This document shows, in pieces, positions 22,834 to 31,983 of a DNA stretch of 64,000 bases. Origin of the DNA: Sipunculus nudus (taxonomy: Eukaryota > Annelida > Sipuncula > Golfingiida > Sipunculidae); NCBI GenBank assembly GCA_026874595.1, contig CM049306.1, positions 50,542,019 through 50,606,018 of the forward strand. The letters run 5' to 3'. The position numbers and the translations under genes are program-made. Below the pieces are notes generated by a model. That model was not told the origin of the DNA and searched no databases. It saw only the letters and a list, made by a program, of their open reading frames with translations. How positions within the stretch are numbered: position 1 is the first letter of the stretch; every line of letters begins with the position of its first letter.

Positions 22834-25743
22834 GTAAGTCAGCAACTCATGACATGGATTTCTTTTGTTGCTTACTGTGGTTGGCTTTATTTTCGCTTGG
22901 TTAAAATTTCGCGAATTTCACTTATGCAGCGTTTTGTGAGGGTTCCATTTTCGCGATCTCGCCATGGGTGACTGAAACAGAGTATATAATTTTGTATGTG
23001 AATTTATTATATAATGATAAATAATATAAATATTATGTAATCCATGGACTCCAGGGTGCATCACACAATTGGAACTTCTTGTTCATTTTATTCAAATTAT
23101 TTGAAAGATTTCATATAATTTACAAGACCAATCTTATTCGTGAAGGTTTTGTTTTTGCGATAATTTTCCATTCGCGAATATCTCGAATTGGAAAACTGGA
23201 AAAAAAGGTAACCACAGCATATTTTAGCATGATTTTGAATTTGAGTTATATTGTTCAATGGATTCAATAACTGGTGAACATCTACATGTCCTAAGACATT
23301 AATAACACTATTTTTAAGTCGGAGATGACTGATCTAAGATACATGTGCTATTTTTACACCAGGTATATTTTTGATCGTGATTTCTACAAGGGCTCTGATC
23401 TTCCAAAGTCAGTGAGACTTCCTCCGTATCTGCGTTCTAAGGTAAGAAAGAATACTGTGGCTGGCTATTTTGTTCACGAGGATTTAAATATATCATATTC
23501 AAGAAAAGCAAATTATCGAGAAAATAAACATGAACGTGAATTATATGTCCCACCTCCACAAGCAAATAGTCCTCTGTAATACAGCATCACTGGCATCTCA
23601 TCTACATAATACGTATAAGTAGAAAGAATGATATTATAAATTAAACTATACATGTACATATTATGTTGTCCGTAAACTACAGAATAATATTAAGAATAAT
23701 ATCAGATTTGGTTTGTATTATCTGCCAATAATTTCCATTCTTTATGCATGTTTTCCCTTGTTCTCATATAGTTTTTTTTTTAATTAAGAGATTTTGCGCC
23801 AGAATTGAATTATTAATTTAGAGATGGATAAACTCAAATGTGTAGATTACTGTTTGGTAAGATTGAAAGTGAGAACACAGAAAAGAGCATATCGCAAATA
23901 TTTAACCCTGCCAATATAAAGCCGACCACAGAATCAGTCATGTATGTTAGGAAGCTTCAATATAAATCTGTACATGTGATACGCATATTCCAATCTGATG
24001 ATCAATAGTACAAGGCCAAAACAAATTAAAAGGTATGGTTCTCAGGCACCGCCCGCGTCAATTTTAACCCCTGCATCAAAAATTTTAATTTTTAATTTCA
24101 TCTTTTAAGAAGACAAAAAAATACAATTTTGATAAGATTTCCTTTGATATGTGGTGCTTTATACGGAGCCCGGGAGACGACATGGTGAAAAATATTTATT
24201 AATTCGTGCGCACGAATTACTATTCCGTGCGCACGAATTACTCATTCGTGGCCACGAATTACTAATCCGTGCGCACGTATTACTAGGTGTGAAAAAAAAT
24301 ATTTCCAAGGTGGACAAAAATATTTATTAATTCATGCGCACGAATTACTTATTCGTGGCCATGAATTAGTGACCAATGAGAACAACTCTCTTATGGTGCT
24401 GGCTCAATGCTCATTGGCCACTAATTCGGGCGCACGAGTTATTAATTCGTGCGCACGAATTACTAGCCAATGAGAAGCAAGCACACATCGACTCAGTCTA
24501 GGCACAGGCTGGCAGTTTCAGCGGGCACACACGGTTGTCAAAATGAAGCCCAGCGCCTTCCGACAGTTCCGTGACTACCTACCTTGGAAAATTCGGAACT
24601 CTGTATATTGAAAATAGAAAGGGCTTTAAGCGATATTTAAAGAATATAAATATAAAACTTACAGATCCAGTTGCCGTTCATAGTGGAAAATTTCTAAGGC
24701 TTTCTCTGGTAAAAAAAAAACAACCTACCTTATCATCGTTCGGGCATAATGGGAACATTATTATAGACAAAGCCGATCAGGCTGAAATTTTTAACAGTTA
24801 TTTTGCTTCACAAAGTAACTTCAGTTACAGTTCTCAATCGCCATTTGACGGTGATGCTAAATTGCAAATTACGCATAAACTAGGTGAAATGAACTTCACA
24901 GAACTTCTCATGTCATATTTGGGATTCGCTTTCCTGACAGGAACACATAAACATGATATGTTTGAAAGCCAATAAGCGTTTGGAATTTTTGAAAGTTTTA
25001 GATCGTATGTATAAATCATTAATACGTTTAGTACTGGAGTGTGGTGTTTTAATATTAAACAATTGTTCTGTCAGACAGTCATACCAACTGGAGAGTATAC
25101 AACGGAAAGCATGTTAAGCATGTACTGGAGCGATCTCGACTTCCAGCACTGGAGCTATTGTAAAAGAGCTTTAATGGTCAAGTATAAAAATAAGAAGAGA
25201 GCTGGCTATACAATCCACATTTTATGAAATGATTAACGGACTAGCTCCAGATTATCTGCTAATATATTAACTCTAATTCTGTCTCATGCTCCGCCCTATA
25301 CAGTCCGCGCAAATCGCATTTGCTAAAGATACTGAGGTTTAAACGGAAAGACTGTCGCTTTTCTTTCCTTCCAATTTTATTTTATTTCCTTTCAAGAGCC
25401 TGCAAACTTTGGAACAGTGTCATATATTTAAGTCTACTTCAATCTATTCCTTTAAGGAGAATGTTCGTGACTATTTAAAACCTGCCTCTTGAGAAATATA
25501 CAGTTATTATTGCGACAATCATCGTCAACATGAAATTATCCATACTCGGTTACGACTAGGTGCCAGTTACTTAAATCAATACCTATTTTCAATAGGAAAA
25601 GCTGATGTTTTTAATCTAATTGATATGCTCGATATGGACTGAGACGTACGCCTATCAGTAATAATAATATGTAATAATAATACCAGTAATGTATAAGTAT
25701 CAGTTTGTGTGGAATGTCAATCTGTATTAACGTATAATATGTA

Positions 25744-25802
<59 letters not shown>

Positions 25803-28800
25803 TATCGTGTGTGAATATATGTGCACTTTTCCAATCTTATCATATAAATATACATATATGCATTCATGTTAATTTTCACCTTCTTTTAATTTATATATGC
25901 AGGAGAGCAGTTGCATTAGCCTTATCGGCTACTTTGTTATCCTATTGAAATAAATATTTTTCAACCTTGGAAATATATTTTTCACATCTAGTAATTCGTG
26001 CACACAAATTAATAAATATTTTTTCCACCTTGGTAATTTATTTTTTCACACCGAGTAATTCGTGCGCTCGAATTAATAATTCGTGCGCACGAATAAGTAA
26101 TTCGTGCGCACGGATTAGTAATTCGTGCGCACGGATTAGTTATTCGTGCGCACGAATTTATAAATATTTTTCACCATGTCGTCTTCCGGGCTCCGTACTT
26201 TTACCTGTTAAGCAAAAAACACAAAACAGGGTAAAAAAAAATAAAATATCGCCGGCCCGCACTGATTTCTAAAAGAAGTGCCTGAGAACAAAACATTTAA
26301 TTTTTTGGGGCCTAAGATGTCAGTGTTATATATCACTGTCCGTATTCTCAATCGGTTTCTTAATCGATCGAGTTCTATTCAGACCTATATCTTGTGACTT
26401 ATTTGCGTAAAACTCACATTGATTTATATATGTGTAATGTATTAATGTATCTGTGTGCCATCTTAGAAGGAAACTTATACGCCAATCTCAGAAATTCTAG
26501 AAATATTCTAGATCGAAATACAGCAATCAATTACACAATAAATCCTCTTTAAGTAAAGAGATAATGTTACATTTACATAAGGGGGAAGAAGATAGTATCT
26601 TCCTGCTTGGTGGTTCTAAGAGCGGCGTGGCCTTCCACCAACACGCGGACGCATGGAATGGTGTTATATACGGACGTAAACGATGGTTCCTGTACCCTCT
26701 ACAGCATACCCCACCTGGCGGTAAGGATGGAAAGTTACATATTTATACTCATTTTTAACAATAGAGACAATATAAAGACGATATTACAAAACAGAATAAT
26801 GTATATAGTGTAGAATCTGGGTAGAGTTTAGCAATTCGTGGAGCGTGGTAGCGTAATGGTTAGGGCGCTGTGACCGCAAGGTTGTGGGCTCGCGTCCCAT
26901 TCTGACCCCCGTCTGCGCTAGGACTCCTAGGCAAAGTCTTAACCACTAGTGTGCGCTATCTCGACCATGGGTACTGGTCATGGGAGACAGGCAAATGTAG
27001 AAAGAATAACCTTCTAGCGCCTGATATGGCAGCTTTGGTTGTATGCTCTTTAGGGAACAGAGAACAGCTACAAGAATGAACAGGCCCGAAAGACCAGGAA
27101 AGCAAAATGTAAAGTCAGATGAGACTGGCAACGTCGGTGATATCAGACTATAAATCCCCACCTTAATATTTTTCCTTTTAAATCACTTAGAGGTTGGTAG
27201 TATTGGAGTATAAATTATACCCTATTGTTTTCTCTTTAAGAATTTATGCGATGTACTAACAATATATCGTCTGTATAGGTCGGCTATGAAATATTAATCA
27301 TAATAACGATATTAAAACAGAGAAAATATTAAAATAGCTTCCTATATATAAATATTTACGGAAACCACAATTACAAATATGGTCCAGCAGCTGCATCAGA
27401 CAACAGTATTGGCGTGCAAGCTCCTGCATCTGATGTTAAAGCCACCTGTTCACATGCAATACCAGTGGAATTAATGTTATTTATTAGGTATATATTAATA
27501 AACTGTAGGTAATCCTGCTGAGAACGATTCTTATCATGTCTTATAATGCCTTATAATGCCTTATAATGCGGGGTAACATGGCTTTGTTCATCTATACAAC
27601 TGTAAGTAAACACGGTACATGCGTCCATGTTGACTTACAGAATAAAAAACAACATTTAACTGATTGTGGTTGGTTGCACTTGTGCGGAACCTGAAAGGTC
27701 ACTAGTTGCCATTTGCAAAACGCCATTTGCAAAGTCTGGTTCTTATGATTTGTTGCCAGATGTTCTTTCTGAATGTGTTGGATTATTTTTGTACCCCACT
27801 TGTTATAAACATGTGGATTTAAACAAAATGAAAACCCAGGCGTTTTCTGGTTTATCTTTTTTAATGAAATATTATATTTTGTATATAGACATCAGATATT
27901 GGAATACGACCCTTAAGTAATGTAACAACAAGTATTTTTTCTGTGATTAATGAAATATTTTAAGAACATTTCGTTATATGTTTAGGAGTGTGGCCGGGGT
28001 TCAGCATCCTCGATTGGTTTCACAATCTCTATCCTAATCTGACGGAAGACAACAGACCACTGGAATGCATACAACAACCAGGAGAAATCATGTATGTGGT
28101 AGGTACATCTTCTTTGTGCCAGAAGGAGACCTCTCACGGTATGAATATTTTTACGATTTCTACGCTTAAAAGAATTTTTGTGGCCCGGATAATACCTCAG
28201 TCAAAATAATGCTGTGCTATTGTATGTGACAAACATGTATTTATTTATAATATATAGCATTTTCTTCTATTGCCAACTATATTATACCTTTTCTGTATAA
28301 TTTATATAGTTTCTTTCTTACTATGCGTTTATATTAATGGATTATAGATAACTCTAATTCCTATAGCCCCTCTGTGGCGAATATATTAGCTTGATGAAAT
28401 ACAAGCTGTTAGTAAACAAGACATGTGTCAATGCTTGCGATCAGAAAAAAATCATGTAATCTAAGGTGGATGGTTGCATATGTACTGAATTTGAAAGGTC
28501 ACTAGTTGCTAAAAGACTTCCTCTATTTGATATATTGAATATTTATTTATTGAGGATCTACATGCTATAAACACGTGAATATAAACAATACGAATAGCCA
28601 GCAAGTGGTCAGATTGGCGTTTTCTCGCCCATTTCACAAAAAAAAGTTCAAGGGATTATATAAGTTAGGACACGCCAGATATCTAAATAGGCCCATTTAA
28701 GATCTTCTGCGACGACTTTTCCCCTGTTATGACTTACGACGATTTGTCCCGGAAGGGTTCTGTCAAGGGCATTGGTAATATTTGCTGAGAAAAAGTGACG

Positions 28801-29442
28801 GGGGACAGAAGCCGTCCCCCCCCCCCTTCCGTTCCGGCAAATTTTCCTCCTCCAATAATCCCCTCCAACAATATCATAATTTTTCTTAACTCCCATGAGT
28901 CCCATCCCATTCTTTGGAATTCTGTCCTGAACTTAGATTAAAGAGCTGTAAACGGAAGTTTGTGTTAATCATTTGAAATTAACCTAGGTTGGCTGTGTCA
29001 TATGTATATCATCTTGAATTTTATGGAGTTGAACATATTTTCTCATTGGGCCTGTTTACTAGCCTATAGTTTGCATCTTGCATATATATACCTCTACCTA
29101 TTCTGCGATAAAATTTATTTTCGTCTTTTCATGTGATATTAAAGCCAGAGGGTATGTACCATGCGACGCTGAATATTGGCGACACGGTGGCATTTGGAGT
29201 CCAGAAAAGACAGGCAAACACTGAAGCCGGAGGACTATTCTACAAAGGTTAGCTTGTATATATGAATGAAATTTTAATAGTGTTTTCTTAGATCATTAAC
29301 AATATAAATGTAAATATATTTTGGCATAACATGTGTTTATAAAAACTTTAATAATGTAACTTTTAAGACTCAAACATTTACTTGCAGCAGTGCATGAAAT
29401 ATACGCTCTCGACACCCCTTCCTCCCTATCTGTCTCTCTATA

Positions 29443-29478
<36 letters not shown>

Positions 29479-31983
29479 TGTTGCGCGGTATTCTTCATCT
29501 GCAATAAATTTTAAAACCGAATGGCCATAGACTATTTATTGTCTTCACCAGCAGGGTATGCATTCATGTCCGTATGTTTAGTGCGTGTTTTTGTGTGTTT
29601 TTTCGCAAAATAACTCACAAACTTGTGATCCGAATCCAGGAACGTCATCACGGATTTTTCACAAATGTACAGCCACTTAGACACATGCTTAATGAACATG
29701 GGAATATGGGCCGAAAAAGTAAATGGCCGAGGCTTGTATTCATTAAAACATAGATTTTTAGTCTTATTATTTTCTGGCTTTGTCTTAACAGTGTTACATG
29801 ACGTGCACAGAGTCCGGCGACAACAAAACCTCAGTAAGGACAAGGAGCGCCAGACCAAGTACCTGCTGGTCAGCATATTTGAACGGCTAGCAGAACTCTT
29901 ACCAGGTAAATGTGGAAAAATACCTCGAGAGCATTATACCTCACCATATATGAGGTATATTTATTTCAATCGATCACTTGGTCAAGATTGATATATATAT
30001 TTAGTTTGACACTTCAGGTGAATGTACTCTCGGATACTTTAACCATAGGTTGTAGCAAGCGTCGTATCGCGAATTTTTCATGTGCTTGTTAGGAATGCTT
30101 AAAGCGGCCACTTTCATCAATAAATAATAGAGCAAGTACCACAATGTCTTTCGTGTGGAAAGGAGTCTGTTACGTGCATAGCAGTACTTTCAATACCACA
30201 TTCTGGACTCCATAGAACTTTATAAAATGCTTTCTTTCTCACATTTGTTTACGAATATTTGTTACAGAGAATGCGGAGGTTCAAATGAAGCTTGGCAAAG
30301 CTTATCTTGATGTTAATGAGGATAAACTGGGAATGAAACACACTCAGAGGGCAATTGATATGGACCCATACTTTGTTGTGGCCCTACTAAATAAAGCGGC
30401 GTTTCTAACAAAAGTAAGGTACTTTATGGCGTATTACGTGTGGGCACAAAAAGACCCACTTATTCCTCTCACTTTCTTTACAAAGAAAAAACAAATAATA
30501 TGTATTTTTTTAATATGAATGATGGCGCGTTTGAACATTTGCTTCTTCGTTAGTTTTTGTCTTTTGTTTGCAGTTCTGTCCTTTTATTAATTGTAAACCA
30601 ACCTGCTTCATGCCTGGTTACAACGATAGCTTTAGAGGCTTGGATACTTCCAACCGGTGTATGTGTATATATGTGTATATACAGGCTACATATACATGTG
30701 TATATATAAATATTCATACATATATCAAACTATTTATAGGAATGTACAAATATATATAATATATTACGTTATATATATATATAATATATAATACATTTTT
30801 GCATATTTATAAAAACTCAAATCTTGCTCAGGTGAAACGTTTCATGGAGGCTGAACTGACCTACCGGACCGTCCTCGGGATTAATCCCAATTTTCACGAA
30901 ACCTATGGTCCGTTTGGAGAGCTGCTCTTTCGACGGAGGCGCTACGTGGAGGCTCTAGCTGTATTTAAACAGGTAGGATTTATTTATTAAGCCTTTCCCT
31001 TATGATAGGGAGCCTGGGGGAGGTGTATAATTGATGAGTTTATCTCCATTTATACCGTTTTAAAATTGTTTGTGGATGGACCTACTTAAATCACCCGGAA
31101 TGCAAAACTATCGATAGCAACTTTTTTTCGATACTTTGTTTCTCCCGCAACTTCTGTGTGCGCTAAATCTCCAATATGGGGCATTTTAAAATGCCGAAAC
31201 TTGGGCACACTATTGGTCCTGTCGGTCACAGATTTGCGGGCCGGGTTGCGGGCAGGGGTGGGCTTTAATGGATCGCTATGCGATTCCATACTTCATGTAT
31301 AACATTAAGTACCCAGCTGTTTGCATTCCGTTTCCTTACAAAAATAAGTAATCTCTGTCTTTATAAAGTGCTCAAAGATGACACTATATGTCCGTTTTAG
31401 AACAAGTAAATCCACTGTACCTTTTAATATCTCATGTGTAAAATTTAGAAATATTCAAGCATGCCTGTTCATAAATAATTCTACTTTAAGTTTAGTGGTC
31501 TATATAAAAAAATACCCGCAATTAACTGATGCGCAGGACCATATAAGGAAATAAAACAATATATGCAAATAACTTTAGTTAAATGATAAGCTGTATAGGT
31601 TGTATTTTATAATCGCGTGACAGGAGTATATACCACTAAACGTTGGAACGTACAGTGGGAACCCGTGTACGTGTTTGCATATGTATCTTATTATTTCTCT
31701 CATTGAAGATTGTGCTTTATACTGAGGCAAATATTCTCTGCATTAAAAAAATAACATTATTAAATTTTCTTTAAAAAGCAACACATTCGACAATGATATG
31801 TAAATTTTATACATATGACCAAAGTTTTAATTTAATATTTTTTCTATGTTGCTGCAGGGATCATCATTGCGGCCCGATATACCTTACCTGTGGAATTACC
31901 TGGCCCAGGCCCAACAGAGAGTGGGCGACAATGAGGGAGCAGCTGAGTCATTGCGAAGACAGCAAGAACTCGAAAAGACCTAA
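22256..31983 (+). CDS. JMJD8-like: JMJD8-like JmjC protein with C-terminal TPR repeats
   Basis: Coding exons: 22256-22833, 23363-23441, 26582-26720, 27986-28098, 29145-29247, 29792-29905, 30268-30413, 30832-30972 and 31858-31983. Every junction has GT/AG and consistent phase, for 1539 nt and 512 residues. A basic tail (1-42) and one hydrophobic anchor (about 46-63) suggest a type II membrane protein whose bulk lies in the ER lumen. Residues 78-318 match JMJD8: GWNPADAE, FHQHADAWNGVIYGRKRWFL (237-256), RPLECIQQPGE and MYHATLN (307-313, distal His309). JmjC folds bind Fe(II) and 2-oxoglutarate; whether JMJD8 is catalytic is unsettled. Residues 378-512 form four 34-residue TPR units with prolines at 409, 443 and 477. 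Human JMJD8 is about 264 residues and has no TPR. The TPR part could bind a lumenal partner or substrate (inference). Two separate genes are unlikely, because the exon 5-6 junction keeps phase and exon 6 has no start. Confidence 0.85.
23363..23441 (+). CDS. JMJD8-like: JMJD8-TPR exon 2
   Basis: Acceptor TTTTTACACCAG, donor GTAAGA. It completes codon 193 and encodes 194-219 (YIFDRDFYKGSDLPKSVRLP...). It corresponds to the LYFFGDNNF..W segment of JMJD8 ahead of the iron-binding strand. Confidence 0.8.
24199..24470. repeat. left array of the 20-bp palindrome
   Basis: About eight units of TAATTCGTGCGCACGAATTA or one- to three-base variants, in runs of four (24199-24290), two (24328-24370) and two (24420-24465). 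CCAATGAG occurs near 24373 and 24467, and its inverse CTCATTGG near 24411, between the runs. Each unit is its own reverse complement. Confidence 0.85.
24543..24602 (+). other. short open frame after palindrome array
   Basis: ATG at 24543 begins MKPSAFRQFRDYLPWKIRNS and stops soon after. It lies directly after the CCAATGAG/palindrome section and could be the start of a former element gene, but it is too short to call. Confidence is low. Confidence 0.2.
24600..25640 (+). mobile_element. LINE remnant, internally deleted
   Basis: 24603-24830 encodes the linker between endonuclease and reverse transcriptase (QPTLSSFGHNGNIIIDKADQ followed by AEIFNSYFASQSNF). From about 24960 the sequence jumps to the C-terminal region: YKSLIRLVLECG, then QLESIQRKA, STGAIVKEL, MINGLAPDYLL, RKDCRFSFLP, ACKLWNS, and RLRLGASYLNQYLFSIGKAD near 25540-25610, spread over all frames with several stops. 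The catalytic reverse transcriptase core is missing. It is a dead copy trapped between the arms of the inverted-repeat element. Confidence 0.75.
25747..25801. repeat. (AT)n microsatellite
   Basis: A TA array inside the inverted-repeat element. Confidence 0.9.
25985..26165. repeat. right array of the 20-bp palindrome
   Basis: One unit near 25992 and five near-perfect units between 26053 and 26158, in inverted register to the left array. It is followed by TATAAATATTTTTCACCATGTCGTC, the mirror of the left arm. Confidence 0.85.
26582..26720 (+). CDS. JMJD8-like: JMJD8-TPR exon 3: JmjC metal-binding strand
   Basis: Encodes 220-265 and one base of 266: GEEDSIFLLGGSKSGVAFHQ, then HADAWNGVIYGRKRWFLYP. 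The start after CATAAG is chosen because it keeps phase 0 and gives exactly the JMJD8 spacing; an AG at 26559-26560 is also in phase and would add seven residues. The candidate iron ligands are His238 and His240 (HxH, as recalled for vertebrate JMJD8), or His240 and Asp242, which together read HxD. Donor GTAAGG. Confidence 0.85.
26841..27165 (+). mobile_element. tRNA-derived SINE in intron 3
   Basis: TAGCGTAATGG (26849-26859) fits the polymerase III A-box consensus exactly. About 30 bp later GGCTCGCGTCC (26888-26898) is a B-box-like sequence with two mismatches. GTGGTAGCG..GGTTAGGGCGCT is typical of tRNA-headed SINEs. The unrelated body runs to about 27165. It is not a functional tRNA, because no acceptor stem can be built. 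Confidence 0.6.
27660..27925 (+). repeat. dispersed repeat in intron 3
   Basis: Shares TGGTTGCA-TTGT-C-GAA, TGAAAGGTCACTAGTTGC, then GAATGTGTTGGATTATTTTTGT, TTATAAACATGTGGATTTAAACAAAA and ACATCAGATATTGGAATA with 42510-42705 and, in part, with 28462-28625. Unknown family, no coding. Confidence 0.6.
27986..28098 (+). CDS. JMJD8-like: JMJD8-TPR exon 4
   Basis: Acceptor TTTAG, donor GTAGGT. It completes Gly266 and encodes VWPGFSILDWFHNLYPNLTE followed by DNRPLECIQQPGEIMYV (267-303). WF..LYP..., RPLEC and the PGE turn are JMJD8 hallmarks ahead of the distal histidine. Confidence 0.85.
28462..28625 (+). repeat. dispersed repeat in intron 4
   Basis: A diverged copy of the 27660-27925 repeat (GGTTGCATATGTACTGAATTTG, AAAGGTCACTAGTTGC, GCTATAAACACGTG-ATATAAACAA). 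Confidence 0.5.
29145..29247 (+). CDS. JMJD8-like: JMJD8-TPR exon 5: distal histidine
   Basis: Phase-0 acceptor ATTAAAG at 29144, donor GTTAGC. Encodes PEGMYHATLNIGDTVAFGVQ and KRQANTEAGGLFYK (304-337). His309 is the third JmjC metal ligand by alignment with WHATLN of JMJD8. Vertebrate JMJD8 ends about 13 residues after this motif, while this frame continues. Confidence 0.82.
29433..29482. repeat. (TCTC)n microsatellite
   Basis: CTGTCTCT and CT repeats in intron 5. Confidence 0.85.
29545..29760 (+). repeat. dispersed repeat D, copy 1 (intron 5)
   Basis: TGTGTGTTTT..CGCAAAATAACTCACAAAC, GATCCGAATCCAGGAACGTCATCA, TGAACATGGGAATATGGGCCGAA and GGCTTGTATTCATTAAAA are shared with 43050-43170, 49437-49715 and 61285-61540. 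It ends about 30 bp before the exon 6 acceptor. Confidence 0.65.
29792..29905 (+). CDS. JMJD8-like: JMJD8-TPR exon 6: linker
   Basis: Acceptor TGTCTTAACAG, donor GTAAAT, phase 1 on both sides. Encodes residues 338-375 (LHDVHRVRRQQNLSKDKERQ..., FERLAELLP). It is a basic helical linker between the JmjC and TPR parts. Confidence 0.8.
30268..30413 (+). CDS. JMJD8-like: JMJD8-TPR exon 7: TPR 1 and start of TPR 2
   Basis: Acceptor TTTGTTACAG, donor GTAAGG. TPR 1 is 378-411 (LGKAYLDVNEDKLGMKHTQR and AIDMDPYF) with the usual LG..Y, A and P positions. TPR 2 begins at 412. Confidence 0.85.
30832..30972 (+). CDS. JMJD8-like: JMJD8-TPR exon 8: TPR 2 and TPR 3
   Basis: Acceptor ATCTTGCTCAG, donor GTAGGA. 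425-471: EAELTYRTVLGINPNF closes TPR 2 at Pro443. TPR 3 is ETYGPFGELLFRRRRYVEAL and AVFKQ. Confidence 0.85.
31858..31983 (+). CDS. JMJD8-like: JMJD8-TPR exon 9: TPR 4 and stop
   Basis: Acceptor TATGTTGCTGCAG. Encodes 472-512: SLRPDIPYLWNYLAQAQQRV and GDNEGAAESLRRQQELEKT, then TAA at 31981-31983. It does not end in an HDEL/KDEL-type ER signal; retention would rest on the N-terminal anchor. Confidence 0.85.
   Translation, partial: GSSLRPDIPYLWNYLAQAQQRVGDNEGAAESLRRQQELEKT

Larger units (their letters stand above)
24013..26313. mobile_element. 2.3-kb inverted-repeat (foldback-like) element
   Basis: The outer ends AGGCC-AAAA-AAATTAAA ... GTTCTCAGGCAC (24013-24051) and their inverted copy (about 26278-26313) are similar. 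The arms then match again from ACGGAGCCCGGRAGACGACA through GTGAAAAATATTTAT and into arrays of the palindrome TAATTCGTGCGCACGAATTA. They also share a second inner match (GTGTGAAAAAAAATATTTCC, AAGGTGGA-AAAAATATTTATTAA). The centre holds a dead LINE fragment and an AT array. No transposase was recognised and no clear target duplication was found. A related end occurs at 13.80-13.91 kb. Confidence 0.65.
23442..26581 (+). other. JMJD8-TPR intron 2, hosts a 2.3-kb inverted-repeat element
   Basis: An intron of 3.14 kb. About 73% of it is the element at 24013-26313. The remaining flanks carry no recognised feature. Confidence 0.75.

Noticed and set aside
24199-26165. CRISPR-like array
   Set aside because: The units are contiguous palindromes without unique spacers, in an intron of an animal gene.
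25967-26272. Frame encoding repeated SCARI(S/N)N peptides
   Set aside because: It is the palindrome array read as protein. The repeat exists as DNA structure, with inverted copies and no coding constraint.
26841-26915. Functional tRNA gene
   Set aside because: A and B boxes are present, but no acceptor stem or anticodon arm can be drawn. A SINE head fits better.
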